Shown here: in pieces, positions 45,930 to 56,459 of the stretch | How positions within the stretch are numbered: position 1 is the first letter of the stretch | Layout: each line of letters opens with the position of its first letter | Assembly: GCA_005862225.1 (NCBI GenBank) | Contig: SZXV01000007.1 | Location: 1 to 64,000 of the forward strand | Reading direction: 5' to 3' | DNA length: 64,000 nt | From: Chlorobium sp. | Lineage (GTDB): Bacteria; Bacteroidota; Chlorobiia; Chlorobiales; Chlorobiaceae | Notes under the pieces: generated by a model | What the model was told of the DNA's origin: nothing | Seen by the model: the letters and a program-made list of their open reading frames with translations, nothing else | Databases searched by the model: none | Made by a program: the position numbers and the translations under genes

Positions 45930-47462
45930 TTAGTGCGTATCGCTGGCGAAAGTGCCAAGTTGACGGAACGACTCCTCTTCTACCAAACTGTGGAGACTGT
46001 TGCCATGTGCATCCATGGTGACAATAGCCGGGAATGAGCTGACCTCCAGATGCCACATGGCTTCGGGCACGCCCATCTCTTCAAGAAAATCGACACCGGT
46101 CACCTTTGTAATGCAACGGGCATAATACTGCGCTGCGCCACCAATGGCGTTGAGATACACCGCCCCGTGCTCCTGCAACCCCTTGAGGGTTTTCGGGCCC
46201 ATGCCTCCTTTACCGATAATGGCTCTCAAGCCAAGTTTTTTGATGACATCAGCCTGGAATGGCTCTTCACGAATCGACGTGGTCGGGCCTGCAGCAGTCA
46301 CCCGATAGCTGCCGTCCTCGTTTTTCATGATAACCGGTCCGCAATGAAAGAGAACTCCGCCTGTTGTATCAAGACCTTCCGGCAGATCGTGGTGCATGAT
46401 GTAGTGGTGGAAGGCGTCCCTGCCGGTGTGCATAGTTCCGTTGACAAGCACTACATCACCAACCTTCAGGCTGCGTACCTGCTCCTCGGTAACCGGCGCC
46501 TGCAGAACCACCTCTTTTCCGGTCAGCGGCATCCCTTCGCCTTTGGCCATTCGTTTGATCTCGTCGGCATCCCTGTAATACCAGCGCTCAATTGAGCCTG
46601 TAGCCGGATCAATCAAAACGCCAAGCCTGCGGTATGCCCAGCAGTTGTAGGCTACCGAAACAAAAAAGCTTGCAGGTACACGGTGTGATTTGCCGATTTT
46701 ACATCCAAACAGGGTGGTTTTTCCGCCAAACCCCATTGGGCCGATATCCATGGTATTTGCTTTTTCAAGCACCTCCTGTTCGAGCGCATCAAGTTCGCTG
46801 TCGGGGTTGCGGTCGTCAATGGTACGGAAAAGCTGCTGTTTGGCAAGGTCAAAACCGCTGGTACGGTCGCCGCCGATGCCCACGCCAATAACTCCGGGGC
46901 TGCATCCCTGGCCCTGTGCCTGATAGACAGCATGAAGCAGACATTTGCGCACGCCGTCAAGGTCACGCGAAGCGCTGCCGAGCCCGGGAATGACATCGGG
47001 CAGTGAGTACTGGATGTTTTTGTTTTCGCATCCTCCGCCTTTCAGAATCAGCTTCACCTCAATCTCATCCTTTTCCCAGGGCTCAAAATGGATAACCGGA
47101 AAGTGGCATCCGAGATTATTGCCGGAGTTTTTGCCGCTGATGGCGTCAACTGCATTGGGACGAAGTTTGCCCGTTTTCGATGCTTCGGCAACTGCGGCTT
47201 CTATCTCCTTTTTCATGAGAAGCTGATCAGCGCCACGAGGAGTATGAATGAAAAAGGTTGGCATACCGGTATCCTGACAGACCGGTGAAATATTGTCAAC
47301 AGCCATATCAATATTAACCGAGATGGTAGACATGGCAAGGCCTGCCTGGGATGCAGGATCTTCACGATCAATCGCGGCAGCAAGTGCACAACGAACGTCA
47401 CTCGGAAGATTGGCCGATGTTTCCGTAATAAGCGCAAGGACTGATTCCCTGAAATGTTCCAT
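45930..47462 (-). CDS. Fumarate hydratase, class I (4Fe-4S)
   Basis: This 510-residue enzyme interconverts fumarate and malate. It has the single-chain class I layout: an N-terminal alpha domain (PVCQDTGMPTFFIH with a cluster cysteine; GIGGDRTSGFDLAKQQ) and a C-terminal beta domain (GRDAFHHYIMHHDLPEGL; IGKGGMGPKTL). I chose ATG 47462 because upstream residues are unlike the family. It lies between a universal stress protein gene and the carboxylase gene on the same strand. In green sulfur bacteria it serves the reductive TCA cycle. The oxygen-sensitive cluster suits an anaerobe. Confidence 0.93.
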   Translation of the reverse strand: MEHFRESVLALITETSANLPSDVRCALAAAIDREDPASQAGLAMSTISVNIDMAVDNISPVCQDTGMPTFFIHTPRGADQLLMKKEIEAAVAEASKTGKLRPNAVDAISGKNSGNNLGCHFPVIHFEPWEKDEIEVKLILKGGGCENKNIQYSLPDVIPGLGSASRDLDGVRKCLLHAVYQAQGQGCSPGVIGVGIGGDRTSGFDLAKQQLFRTIDDRNPDSELDALEQEVLEKANTMDIGPMGFGGKTTLFGCKIGKSHRVPASFFVSVAYNCWAYRRLGVLIDPATGSIERWYYRDADEIKRMAKGEGMPLTGKEVVLQAPVTEEQVRSLKVGDVVLVNGTMHTGRDAFHHYIMHHDLPEGLDTTGGVLFHCGPVIMKNEDGSYRVTAAGPTTSIREEPFQADVIKKLGLRAIIGKGGMGPKTLKGLQEHGAVYLNAIGGAAQYYARCITKVTGVDFLEEMGVPEAMWHLEVSSFPAIVTMDAHGNSLHSLVEEESFRQLGTFASDTH

Positions 47463-47508
47463 AGCAAGAAAAAAATATAATTGAAAGAAACCTGGTGTGC
47501 AGTAATGG

Positions 47509-47994
47509 TTATTCCACCACAATTTTTGCCGCCGCCTGCTCCTTGACCAGGAGTACCGGAATATCGGAACAACGAAAGACCTCTTCAGCAACGCTCCCCA
47601 TCATGATCCTCTGCAGGCCGGTCCGACCATGTGAACCCATAATGATAAGATCAGCGCCCCATGAACTTGCCTGTTCAGCGATAACCTTGGGAGCTTCACC
47701 CTTGAGAATGCGGAAATCGGCATTTAAGCCTTTCTTTTTCTCGGCCATAAGGACTTGCGAAAAATTGTCGGGAAGAGCATCTCCATCATCTTCTGGAGGA
47801 AGAGCACCTTCTGTAATGGTTGTTGAACCTTCTGAAGTAACTGTTGTTTGTGCGGGAACAGCTCCGGGAGAAAGGATGTGCACAAACCGGACATGAGCGC
47901 CGACTTTTCGGGCAAATTCAACCGCATAACGGACGGCATTATCCGATGTGGGCGAGTAATCGGTAGGGCAAAGTATCCTTGTAAGATGTATCAT
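47509..47994 (-). CDS. Universal stress protein (UspA family)
   Basis: The 161-residue protein starts at ATG 47994 (IHLTRILCPTDYSPTSDNA). It has the ATP-binding signature GSHGRTGLQRIMMGSVAEEV near its end. A Glu/Ser-rich loop (about 48-75) is inserted between strand 2 and helix 2. It would bind ATP as a dimer. It is first in a possible transcript with fumarase and carboxylase. Confidence 0.9.
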   Translation of the reverse strand: MIHLTRILCPTDYSPTSDNAVRYAVEFARKVGAHVRFVHILSPGAVPAQTTVTSEGSTTITEGALPPEDDGDALPDNFSQVLMAEKKKGLNADFRILKGEAPKVIAEQASSWGADLIIMGSHGRTGLQRIMMGSVAEEVFRCSDIPVLLVKEQAAAKIVVE

Positions 47995-48163
47995 AGCGGT
48001 TAGTTGAGTACATGAATGTGATGAAGCGGCATATCTCGGCAATGAAAAAGCAATTTACATTTTTTTTAAAGTAATCCATTCGACTGTACGATTCTTGGCC
48101 ACGTCACTTTCTGCCTGTATATTGAAGAAAAGACCGTTTTTCAGCTTTTTCACCGGCAACGAT

Positions 48164-49717
48164 ATGGAACCCCTGGTTGAAGCATTAAGTCATCCGGAAG
48201 CTTATTCCCATGCGACAGGAACCATCGAGGTTGTTGAGACCCATATTTCGTGGATTTTCCTTACCGAGTCTCTGGCCTACAAAATAAAAAAGCCGGTCAA
48301 CCTGGGATTTCTGGATTTTTCAACCCTTGAAAAACGCCATTACTACTGCAATGAGGAGCTTCGCCTCAACCGGAGACTCTGCCCCGACCTCTACCTCTCT
48401 GTGGTGCCGATTGTTCGAAGTGGAGCAACTTTTCGTGTTGACACCGAGGGAGAGATTGTCGATTACGCGGTTACCATGGTACGATTTGACCGGACAATGG
48501 AGCTTGACAGAATGCTTGCGCACAAGCTTCTCACTGAAGAACATATTGATCATCTTGCCATTCTCGTTGCCTCGTTTCACCGCTCACAGCCTCCTGCGCC
48601 TCTGGAAAGCGGCTTTGGCCTTCCGGATAATCTGGTCAAGCCAATGCTGCACAATTTTACCGCCATGGAGTCGATCACCTCAAACCCTCTGGAAATCGAT
48701 CGGCTTGAAGCATTGAAAACATGGACCATTCAGGAGCACCGGCGTCTTTATCCTCTTTTTCTCCAGCGAAAGAGCGAGGGGTTTATCCGCCAATGCCATG
48801 GAGATATGCATACCGGTAATATGGTTTTGTGGCAAAACAGGATTTTTCTTTTTGACTGTATTGAGTTTAACGAAACGCTCAGCATTATTGATGTCATCAG
48901 CGATCTGGCGTTTCTCTTTATGGATCTTGACCATGGAGGGGAACCGGGGCTGGCCTGGAGACTCCTGAACAGCTACCTGATGGAGACGGGCGATTACGGC
49001 GCTCTCCCGCTTCTTCACTTTTATGCTCTCTACCGCGCAATGGTGCGGGCAAAAGTAACCGCCATCCGCTATTCGCAGACTACTGACCTGGGGCTGGCTC
49101 AACAGATTCTTGAAGAACATTGCTCATACATCAGGATTGCACAGCACTACACCAGCAAAAAAACACCAATTCTTGTGTTGACTTGCGGGGTTTCAGGAAG
49201 CGGAAAATCAACTGTTTCAAGTACTCTCGCCGAGATGCTGGCCTGCGTGCATGTCCGTTCGGATATTGAGCGGAAAAGACTGGCGGGGCTCAAGCCGCTT
49301 GAACGACACAGAGAAGACTCCTCACTCTATTCTGAAGAGATCAGCAATCAAACCTACCAACGGCTTTTCGAGGTCGCAGAGCTTTGCCTTAAAGCCGGAA
49401 TAACCGTCATTGTGGATGCAACCTTTCTCAGGACTGACAAGCGGAAACGCTTCATTGACCTTGCTGAAACACTCAACACTCCTTGCAGGATTCTTCACTT
49501 CTCTGCACCTGAACAGGTGCTCATGGAAAGAGTGCGGCAACGCATTCTGAGGGATAACGATGCTTCAGATGCCGATACAGCCGTACTTGCATCACAGTTC
49601 ACAAAACAGGAGGAGTTTTCTGGAGAAGAGAAGAGAATTACTCTGGACATTGACACGCAACAGAAGGTCGATACAGCAGCTCTTGCCGAGCTGCTGCAAT
49701 CGGCGACAACCTTGTGA
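48164..49717 (+). CDS. Fused APH-like kinase and P-loop (AAA_33) kinase
   Basis: The 517-residue protein has an aminoglycoside-phosphotransferase-like N-terminal half with the catalytic segment QCHGDMHTGNMVL and metal site FDCIEF. A P-loop kinase half follows from about residue 345, with Walker A CGVSGSGKST. This COG2187-COG0645 fusion is widespread and its substrate is unknown. I chose ATG 48164, where family proteins begin; the frame is open from 48095. It is divergent from the universal stress protein gene. Confidence 0.82.
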   Translation: MEPLVEALSHPEAYSHATGTIEVVETHISWIFLTESLAYKIKKPVNLGFLDFSTLEKRHYYCNEELRLNRRLCPDLYLSVVPIVRSGATFRVDTEGEIVDYAVTMVRFDRTMELDRMLAHKLLTEEHIDHLAILVASFHRSQPPAPLESGFGLPDNLVKPMLHNFTAMESITSNPLEIDRLEALKTWTIQEHRRLYPLFLQRKSEGFIRQCHGDMHTGNMVLWQNRIFLFDCIEFNETLSIIDVISDLAFLFMDLDHGGEPGLAWRLLNSYLMETGDYGALPLLHFYALYRAMVRAKVTAIRYSQTTDLGLAQQILEEHCSYIRIAQHYTSKKTPILVLTCGVSGSGKSTVSSTLAEMLACVHVRSDIERKRLAGLKPLERHREDSSLYSEEISNQTYQRLFEVAELCLKAGITVIVDATFLRTDKRKRFIDLAETLNTPCRILHFSAPEQVLMERVRQRILRDNDASDADTAVLASQFTKQEEFSGEEKRITLDIDTQQKVDTAALAELLQSATTL

Positions 49718-49720
49718 GCG

Positions 49721-50599
49721 TTACATCATCATATCGGGAAAGAGTGCATGGATACCATATCCGGCAAGAAAACTCAACGCCGCAACGGTAAAACTTAACC
49801 CGACCATTTCAAAAAAGCGACTTTTGAAGGGCAGATCACGAGCCACAGAGATGTAGTAGTTGAAAAACCCGATAATACAGACGGCAATAAAAAACGAAAG
49901 CCCGAGGGAGACATAGCGATCTTCAAAAACAAGATAGGGGGTAATCAGTGCCAGAACAGTGAGAATATAGGCAACCCCTGTATAAAATGAGGCCATGAAA
50001 GGGTTTTTGCCACCCGGATCAGATTTTGTTGAGAGATAACCGGATGCAGCCATGGAGAGGGCTGCGGCAATACCGGTAATCGAAGCGGTCAAGGCAACAA
50101 CAGTAGTGTTGTGCAAGGCGAAGGTCAGACCAGCAAGGACACCCATCAGCTCAACAAGCGCATCGTTCAGGCCAAGCACGATGGAGCCAGTGTATTTCAG
50201 GCGATCCTCGTCAAGGAGCGTCAGCAATGCCTGTTCATGCTCCTCCTCATCACTGATGATACCGTTAATCTCCTTGAAGGAACCCGGAATACGGCTATAG
50301 ACGGCATGAGCCCCCTTTTCGCCTTTTTCCATCAACTTGATACCAAAAGTAAAGCCAAACAGCATGCTGACCATGGTGTAAAACCATACCTTGAAACGAT
50401 CAGGGTTGACATCCCTTCCGGTATAGCCTTTCCAGATGTTGTAGTGACGCAACTCATCATCAGCAATCTGGGAAAGTATGCGGCGATTTTTCACTCCGCC
50501 CACCTTTCCGGAAAGATGTTTATAAATATGATGCTCGGTTATCTCGTTCTTCTGAAAAACCGATAGCTCCCTTGCATCGAAATCTCTTCCCTTTTTCAC
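49721..50599 (-). CDS. Ferritin-like/VIT1 membrane protein (MbfA-like iron exporter)
   Basis: The 292-residue protein joins a rubrerythrin-like domain (Glu/His motifs [19 protein letters not shown] and [10 protein letters not shown], about residues 18-130) to a VIT1/CCC1 membrane domain with five hydrophobic segments ([13 protein letters not shown] signature). Related MbfA proteins export iron and protect against peroxide. The start is a GTG at 50599. It lies between convergent kinase and upstream htpG genes; co-transcription with htpG is possible (30 bp gap). Confidence 0.85.
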   Translation of the reverse strand: MKKGRDFDARELSVFQKNEITEHHIYKHLSGKVGGVKNRRILSQIADDELRHYNIWKGYTGRDVNPDRFKVWFYTMVSMLFGFTFGIKLMEKGEKGAHAVYSRIPGSFKEINGIISDEEEHEQALLTLLDEDRLKYTGSIVLGLNDALVELMGVLAGLTFALHNTTVVALTASITGIAAALSMAASGYLSTKSDPGGKNPFMASFYTGVAYILTVLALITPYLVFEDRYVSLGLSFFIAVCIIGFFNYYISVARDLPFKSRFFEMVGLSFTVAALSFLAGYGIHALFPDMMM

Positions 50600-50629
50600 G
50601 AATTCACTGTTTAAAGTTGTTGAATCCTC

Positions 50630-52516
50630 TTATCTGGAAAGCGTTGCCGCCTCAATCAATTCATTCATTCTCGACAAAAACCCTGTGGTCGAATCAAGAC
50701 CGCCCTCAAGAAAGAGCGCACCTTCATAAAGCTGCCTGATAACAGTTTTGATCAGCGGATTATTTGCATTGGCAATGACCATCCCTGAAAGATTGCGAAT
50801 AATCGGATGTGAGGTATTAACCTCCAGAATCCTTTTGGCCGCAGGCATATTACTCTGCATCATCTTCATCATCTTCTCCATCTGGCTGTCGAGCCCATCT
50901 TTGCCGCTCACCAGGGTTACCGGAGAGTTGACAAGCCGTTGTGACTCAATGACATCCTCAATCTCCTCACCCAATGTTTCACGGAAAAGCTGGAGCACAG
51001 GAGTAAGCAGATTCTCTGGCAGGGGTTCCGCCTTTTCTTTCTTCTGCTTCGAAAAATCAATATCCGCCTTTTCAATTGATTTGAGAGGCTTTTTATCGTA
51101 TTCATGGATCGAAGGAATAACAAAAACATCAACAGGATCACTGAGCAGCAGAACCTCAATGCCCATATCCTGGAAGTACTCAAGATTTGGGTGAGCAAGA
51201 AGCTGACTGCGACTGCTTCCAGAATGATAGTAAACCTCTTTCTGGTCGGCGCCCATTCTTTCTGTGTACTCTTTGAGGGTCACATACTCATTTTCTTCAG
51301 TCTTTGTGCTTTCAAAACGAAGCAGTTCGATAAGCTTGTCGCGATTGGTAAAGTCTGTATTCAGGCCAATCTTGATAATAGGACCAAATGCCTTGTAAAA
51401 CGTTCTGAACTTTTCAGGCTGTTCTTTGGCAAGAGATTCAAACCATCCAAGAATTTTGCCAGTAAGAATCTGGCGAATCTTGGCCATGACCGGGCTGGAT
51501 TGCACCACCTCTCGCGAAACATTGAGCGAAAGATCTTCGGTATCAACAACACCGGAAATAAAACGGAGGTATTCAGGCAGAAGGTCACGGCACTCATTCT
51601 GGATCAGCACTTTTTTGACATAAAGCTGCGGGCCACGATTTTCAAGTTCACTCTGCCTGTACAGCATCTCCGGCGGGGCCTCTTTAGGCAGAAAGAGAAG
51701 CGCCTTGAAGGAGACCATCCCCTCAACGGAAACAGGAAGGTAATCAAGTGGATCGTTGTAATCGTTGGCAATGAACTTGTAGAACTCATTGACCTCTTCA
51801 TCTTTCAATTCACTCTTTGACCGCTGCCAGAGCGCCGTAACGCTGTTGACCTGCTTTTCACCAAGGTAGATAGGGAAATCAACAAAGTTGGAATATTTTT
51901 TGATGATCTGCTCAACACGATACTCTTCAGCAAACTCTTTGTGTTCCTCCTTGAGTTTGAAGGATATACGAGTTCCCCGTGAAGCCTTGTCAATTTTTTC
52001 AATAGTGTAGGTGCCCTGACCACCCGAGCGCCAGCGGTATCCCTGCGAATCAGGGCGAGCGCTTCGTGTCTCTACCGTCACCTCTTCAGTGACCATAAAC
52101 ACCGAGTAGAAGCCTACACCGAACTGTCCGATAAGGTTTCCGTCGAGCTGTTTCTGCTGCTCTTTGAGTGACTGCATAAAGCTGAGTGTTCCCGACTTGG
52201 CAACCGTTCCGAGATTGGCAATCAGCTCCTCTTCCGTCATGCCAAGACCGCTGTCTTCGATGACAAAGGTCATCTCTTTGGAATCGATGCTGATTCTGAT
52301 GGCAAGATCGGCTTCTTTGTCAAGAATGTCCTGATCCGTCAGCGCATTGAAACGCACCTTGCTCAACGCATCGGAAGCATTAGAAATGAGCTCCCGAAGA
52401 AATATTTCGGGATGAGTATAGAGTGAATGGACAATAAGATCCAGAAGCTGCTTCATCTCAGCCTTGTATTCAAACTCCTGAACAGGCATAGTGCCATTAT
52501 TACTGGTGTTGCTCAT
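50630..52516 (-). CDS. htpG: Chaperone HtpG (Hsp90)
   Basis: The 628-residue protein has the GHKL ATPase motifs [18 protein letters not shown] and [13 protein letters not shown] in the N-terminal domain, a middle client-binding domain with the catalytic arginine segment [11 protein letters not shown], and a C-terminal dimerisation domain. Length and order are typical. No CIRCE or similar heat-shock element was noticed in the 82-bp upstream gap. Confidence 0.96.
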   Translation of the reverse strand: MSNTSNNGTMPVQEFEYKAEMKQLLDLIVHSLYTHPEIFLRELISNASDALSKVRFNALTDQDILDKEADLAIRISIDSKEMTFVIEDSGLGMTEEELIANLGTVAKSGTLSFMQSLKEQQKQLDGNLIGQFGVGFYSVFMVTEEVTVETRSARPDSQGYRWRSGGQGTYTIEKIDKASRGTRISFKLKEEHKEFAEEYRVEQIIKKYSNFVDFPIYLGEKQVNSVTALWQRSKSELKDEEVNEFYKFIANDYNDPLDYLPVSVEGMVSFKALLFLPKEAPPEMLYRQSELENRGPQLYVKKVLIQNECRDLLPEYLRFISGVVDTEDLSLNVSREVVQSSPVMAKIRQILTGKILGWFESLAKEQPEKFRTFYKAFGPIIKIGLNTDFTNRDKLIELLRFESTKTEENEYVTLKEYTERMGADQKEVYYHSGSSRSQLLAHPNLEYFQDMGIEVLLLSDPVDVFVIPSIHEYDKKPLKSIEKADIDFSKQKKEKAEPLPENLLTPVLQLFRETLGEEIEDVIESQRLVNSPVTLVSGKDGLDSQMEKMMKMMQSNMPAAKRILEVNTSHPIIRNLSGMVIANANNPLIKTVIRQLYEGALFLEGGLDSTTGFLSRMNELIEAATLSR

Positions 52517-52598
52517 AATTAACTACTTTATTTAACAGATTTTTACATCAAAAACTATTTCAGCGGCTCTTTTTTTCAGAAAATCATCCTTCACAGGC

Positions 52599-53468
52599 TC
52601 AGGAACGACGTAATTTTTTTCTCGCTGCCGCTTCACCATCATAAACACGCTTGACACCGTCACCCAGCGCTTTCTCAATATCGCGAATATTTGAAACAAG
52701 CCTTGACATACCTGAAAGTTCGACTGATGCCGCCTGGTCAGAGCCCCACATGGCTCGATCAAGAGTCACATGACGCTCAACAAAGGTTGCACCAAGAGCC
52801 ACAGCCGCCCACGTGGTTGAGAGACCAACTTCATGGCCGGAGTACCCGATCGGCACTGTGGGATAAAGAGCTTTAAGCGTTGTAATCATTCGAAGATTCA
52901 GCTCATCAATCGGAGAGGGATAGGTTGAATTGGTATGTGCAATCAAAAGCTTCTCCGTTCCAAGCACCTCGACTGTTTTCTCAACCTCTTCCATGGTAGA
53001 CATGCCGGTTGAAATAATCAGCGGCCTGCCGGTTGCAGCCGTTTTCTTCAGCAATCCAAGATCAGTCAGTGAAGCAGAGGCTGCCTTGTAACAGGGCGGA
53101 TCAAACTGCTCCATAAAATCAACAGAATCCTCATCCCAGCAGGATGCAAACCACAAAATACCGTGTTCTTTGCTGAAACGGTCTATTTCCTGATATTCTT
53201 CGCGCCCGAACTCAACCTTGTAACGGTAATCAATATACTTCATGCGACCCCACGGGGTATCACGTTCGATATCGCGCTGATCCTTCGGCACACAAAGCTC
53301 CGGAGTACGCTTCTGAAACTTGACGGCATCACAACCAGCCAGAGCCGCGCCCTCAATAAGTTTTTTGGCAGCCTCAATTGAGCCGTTATGATTGATACCG
53401 ATTTCAGCAATTACAAATACGGGATGCCCATCCCCAACTTTCCTGTTCCCTATGGAAATTTCCGCCAT
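52599..53468 (-). CDS. NeuB-family sugar acid synthase lacking the SAF domain
   Basis: The 289-residue enzyme would condense phosphoenolpyruvate with an amino sugar to make a nonulosonic acid. The barrel motifs IAEIGINHNG, DAVKFQKRTPE, STGMSTMEEVE, YPSPIDELNL and GYSGHEVGLST are all present. The usual C-terminal SAF/antifreeze-like domain (about 60 residues) is absent; the protein ends with KKLRRS, as in known short relatives. A KdsC-like phosphatase gene lies 84 bp upstream, a plausible partner pathway step. Confidence 0.85.
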   Translation of the reverse strand: MAEISIGNRKVGDGHPVFVIAEIGINHNGSIEAAKKLIEGAALAGCDAVKFQKRTPELCVPKDQRDIERDTPWGRMKYIDYRYKVEFGREEYQEIDRFSKEHGILWFASCWDEDSVDFMEQFDPPCYKAASASLTDLGLLKKTAATGRPLIISTGMSTMEEVEKTVEVLGTEKLLIAHTNSTYPSPIDELNLRMITTLKALYPTVPIGYSGHEVGLSTTWAAVALGATFVERHVTLDRAMWGSDQAASVELSGMSRLVSNIRDIEKALGDGVKRVYDGEAAARKKLRRS

Positions 53469-53540
53469 TACGTTACACTGGATAAAACGAACCGCACTTT
53501 CCTTTTACTGGAAATGTCCGGAAACGATGTTAATAAAAAC

Positions 53541-53567
53541 AAAAAAACAGACTCAGGAATTTCTGAG
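53541..53567 (-). terminator. Rho-independent-like terminator at the end of the kdsC-like gene
   Basis: On the minus strand CTCAG ... CTGAG (53567-53563 with 53556-53552) forms a stem of 5 to 7 bp that contains the stop codon of the phosphatase gene. It is followed by seven T residues (53547-53541). This should limit read-through into the neuB-like gene. Confidence 0.5.
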
Positions 53568-54071
53568 CCTGAGAAGCCACTCGGCAAAATCCCTGAATGC
53601 CCCGTATCCGCCATCTGCATGAGCTCGATAGTGACACCAGGGTTCCACAAAAACAGTTGCATCACGGGGAGAGGCCGTCAATCCCTCTTTGGCTATCTCC
53701 TCCATAATCTCGACGTCATTGACATCATCACCAATATATGCCAGCTCATACCGTTGAAGTCCGGTCTCCGCAAGCACTGTTTCCAGCATGGAGAGCTTGT
53801 CTTTTACGCCAAGGTAAAGCCGCTTCATACCAAGTTTTTCGGCACGCTTCTTCAGATTTGGCGAAACCTCACCTGTCATGATGCTGGTCTCAATGCCACT
53901 GTTCCTCAAACGCTCAACCCCCATGCCATCCCTGACGGAATAGCGCTTCATCTCCTCGCCCCGCTCTGAATAATAAACTCCGTTATCCGTAAAAACTCCG
54001 TCATTATCGGATATAACAAGTTTTATCTTTTCAGCCCGTTTTGCAAGCTCATCAATGGTTAAAGACAGCAT
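53553..54071 (-). CDS. HAD-family sugar-acid 8/9-phosphate phosphatase (KdsC-like)
   Basis: The 172-residue protein has the HAD motif LVISDNDGVFTDNGVYY (the usual second Asp of DxDG kept as D-N-D), SIMTGEVSP as motif II, and the IGDDVNDVEIM motif with metal-binding aspartates. KdsC removes phosphate in Kdo synthesis; close relatives do so in nonulosonic acid synthesis. Its position before a neuB-like gene fits the second option, but Kdo synthesis cannot be excluded. I chose ATG 54071. Confidence 0.83.
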   Translation of the reverse strand: MLSLTIDELAKRAEKIKLVISDNDGVFTDNGVYYSERGEEMKRYSVRDGMGVERLRNSGIETSIMTGEVSPNLKKRAEKLGMKRLYLGVKDKLSMLETVLAETGLQRYELAYIGDDVNDVEIMEEIAKEGLTASPRDATVFVEPWCHYRAHADGGYGAFRDFAEWLLRLRNS

Positions 54072-54279
54072 AAAAAGTAAAGCTTTTCGGCAAAATACAA
54101 TGGTTTTGACCGCCAATATATGACTTTTATTACAAAATCATTACATGCTCAATGTGCGTTCATGCAGGAGCCCGACAATCTCAGAAAAGGCTGGCAGATA
54201 TTTACACTCCCCTTTTTCACACTTTATGTTTATCTTATGGCTGCAAAGCCTTTTCCAGCTTTCTCAATTGACTATAACC

Positions 54280-55581
54280 ATGCGATCATATTTTGATTTT
54301 GACACGCACCAGACCGGTTACCGTCAGGAAACAGTTGCCGGCATCACCACCTTTTTTACCCTCGCTTATATTATAGTAGTCAACCCGGCGATTCTTGCAG
54401 CAGCAGGTATCCCGAAAGGCCCCTCAATGACAGCGACCATTCTGACCTCTATCTTCGGAACACTGCTGATGGGAGTCTATGCCAAACGCCCGTTTGCCGT
54501 AGCGCCATATATGGGCGAAAATGCCTTTGTCGCCTATACCGTAGTACAAACGCTTGGCTACTCATGGCAGACCGCAATGGCCGCGATCTTTATCAGTGGC
54601 ATTCTTTTTACCCTTATTACCATCGGCGGTCTGCGTCAATGGCTGGCTGAGGCAATTCCCTCTTCGCTCAAACACAGCTTTTCGGTTGGCATAGGCCTTT
54701 TCCTTGCTTTTCTTGGGCTAAATGATATGGGTATTGTGTCGCTTGGCGTGCCCGGCGCTCCGGTACAACTTGCCAATATAGCCAAACTTCCTGTTCTCAT
54801 GAGCCTTGGAGGGCTCTTTATTACAGCCATCCTGTTGATCAAACGCGTCACTGGCGCTCTTCTTGCTGGTATGGCTGTCACCACTGCTGCATTTCTTCTG
54901 ACCGGACTTGTTGCGCTTCCCGCATCGATCTTCAGTATGCCGCCCTCCATTGAACCCATCTTCATGAAAATCAACATGCAGGGTGCATTGACCTGGGGAT
55001 TTGTCGGCGTCATCATCAGCGTTCTGGTGATGGATTTTGTTGATACCATGGGAACTCTCTTCGGATTATCATCCAGAGCCAACCTGCTTGATGAAAACGA
55101 TAACCTTCCTGAAATTGAAAAGCCGATGCTGGTTGATGCACTCTCAACTATTGCCGCTTCGCTCTTTGGAACTACTACGGCGGGCGTCTATATCGAATCT
55201 GCTGCCGGTATTGAACAGGGAGGAAAAACCGGGTTTACCGCAATTGTGGTTGCCGCTCTTTTTGCTCTGGCCCTTTTCTTCTCTCCCCTGCTCACGATTG
55301 TTCCGCCCTTCGCCTACGGCCCGGCAATGCTCGTTGTCGGCATGTTCATGATGCAATCCGTAAAAAAAATGGATTTCAGCGATTACAGTGAGCTGCTGCC
55401 CGCATTTCTGACCATTGTGCTCATGATTTTTACCTTTAATATCGGCGTCGGCATCACAGCAGGATTTATCGCCTATGTTCTATTGAAACTCTTTACCGGA
55501 AAGGTCAGTGAAATACGCGCAGGCATGTGGATTCTTGCCTTGCTGTCGTTTACCTTCTATATGTTTTACCCTTACCACTAA
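54280..55581 (+). CDS. NCS2-family purine permease (AzgA type)
   Basis: The 433-residue membrane protein starts with YFDFDTHQTGYRQETVAGI and has PYMGENAFVAYT and MDFVDTMGTLFGLSSRA, all typical of AzgA-like guanine/hypoxanthine transporters. About 12-14 membrane segments are visible. I chose ATG 54280, since the preceding open frame is unlike the family. A nitrilase-family gene starts 13 bp downstream. Confidence 0.9.
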   Translation: MRSYFDFDTHQTGYRQETVAGITTFFTLAYIIVVNPAILAAAGIPKGPSMTATILTSIFGTLLMGVYAKRPFAVAPYMGENAFVAYTVVQTLGYSWQTAMAAIFISGILFTLITIGGLRQWLAEAIPSSLKHSFSVGIGLFLAFLGLNDMGIVSLGVPGAPVQLANIAKLPVLMSLGGLFITAILLIKRVTGALLAGMAVTTAAFLLTGLVALPASIFSMPPSIEPIFMKINMQGALTWGFVGVIISVLVMDFVDTMGTLFGLSSRANLLDENDNLPEIEKPMLVDALSTIAASLFGTTTAGVYIESAAGIEQGGKTGFTAIVVAALFALALFFSPLLTIVPPFAYGPAMLVVGMFMMQSVKKMDFSDYSELLPAFLTIVLMIFTFNIGVGITAGFIAYVLLKLFTGKVSEIRAGMWILALLSFTFYMFYPYH

Positions 55582-55594
55582 ATTTCAGGCAACG

Positions 55595-56455
55595 ATGCTC
55601 AATGCAAAACTGCGAATAGCCCAGATTGATTGCACCCTGGCCAATTTTGATACTAATCTTGCCAGCCACTGCACCCTTGCGGAACAGGCAATTCGTGATG
55701 GCATGGATGCCATCGCCTTTCCCGAACTGTCTCTGACTGGCTACAATGTGCAGGATGCCGCACAGGATATTGCCATGCACATTGAGGATGGCCGGTTTGC
55801 CCCCCTGCGTGAACTGAGCCGGAAAATCTGTATTATCTGCGGAGGCATTGAGCTGAGCGACGACTACGGCGTCTATAACTCGGCCTTCATGTTTGAAGAG
55901 GGAGCTGGACGAAGCATTCACCGCAAAATATATCTGCCAACCTACGGAATGTTTGAAGAGCTGCGCTATTTTTCTGCCGGTCAGCAGATCAAGGCCGTCA
56001 CCTCAAAACGGCTCGGCAGAATCGGCGTGGCCATCTGTGAGGATTTCTGGCATGTCTCGGTGCCCTACCTGCTTGCCCACCAGGGCGCGAAATTGCTTTT
56101 TGTGCTGATGTCGAGCCCCCTGCGCATGACTCCCGGCAGCGGCAATCCGGCCATTGTCACCCAATGGCAGACCATTGCCTCCACCTACTCTTTTCTGTTC
56201 AGCTCCTATGTCGCCTGCGTCAACCGAGTGGGAAATGAGGACAGCTTCACCTACTGGGGCAACTCTTCACTCAACGGGCCAGAGGGAAATGTAATCTGCG
56301 CCGCTCCCCTGTTCAAGCCTCATGTTATGGATGCGGTGCTTGATGTTACAGAGGTCAAACGTGCCCGCTTGCACTCATCCCATTTTCTGGATGAGGATCT
56401 GCGTCTGATCGGGGCAGAGCTGAACGAAATTATTGCGCAGGGGCGACGGGGATAA
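55595..56455 (+). CDS. Nitrilase-family carbon-nitrogen hydrolase (NadE glutaminase-like)
   Basis: The 286-residue enzyme keeps the Glu-Lys-Cys triad: FPELSLTGYN (Glu), HRKIYLPTYGMFEE (Lys) and GVAICEDFWH (Cys). The sequence is like the glutaminase domain of NAD synthetase, but the synthetase half is absent. It would hydrolyse an amide; the substrate is uncertain. It is 13 bp behind the purine permease gene and probably co-transcribed, and is convergent with ispE. Confidence 0.87.
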   Translation: MLNAKLRIAQIDCTLANFDTNLASHCTLAEQAIRDGMDAIAFPELSLTGYNVQDAAQDIAMHIEDGRFAPLRELSRKICIICGGIELSDDYGVYNSAFMFEEGAGRSIHRKIYLPTYGMFEELRYFSAGQQIKAVTSKRLGRIGVAICEDFWHVSVPYLLAHQGAKLLFVLMSSPLRMTPGSGNPAIVTQWQTIASTYSFLFSSYVACVNRVGNEDSFTYWGNSSLNGPEGNVICAAPLFKPHVMDAVLDVTEVKRARLHSSHFLDEDLRLIGAELNEIIAQGRRG

Positions 56456-56459
56456 GCAA

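Noticed and set aside
51104..51820. Plus-strand open frame (238 codons) inside htpG
   Set aside because: Antisense to HtpG, which is intact over its full length.
52614..52620. Run of seven A (minus strand) near the end of the neuB-like gene as a frameshift that would extend the protein
   Set aside because: The alternative frame gives only about 30 residues unlike a SAF domain, and KKLRRS is a plausible natural end for short NeuB relatives.
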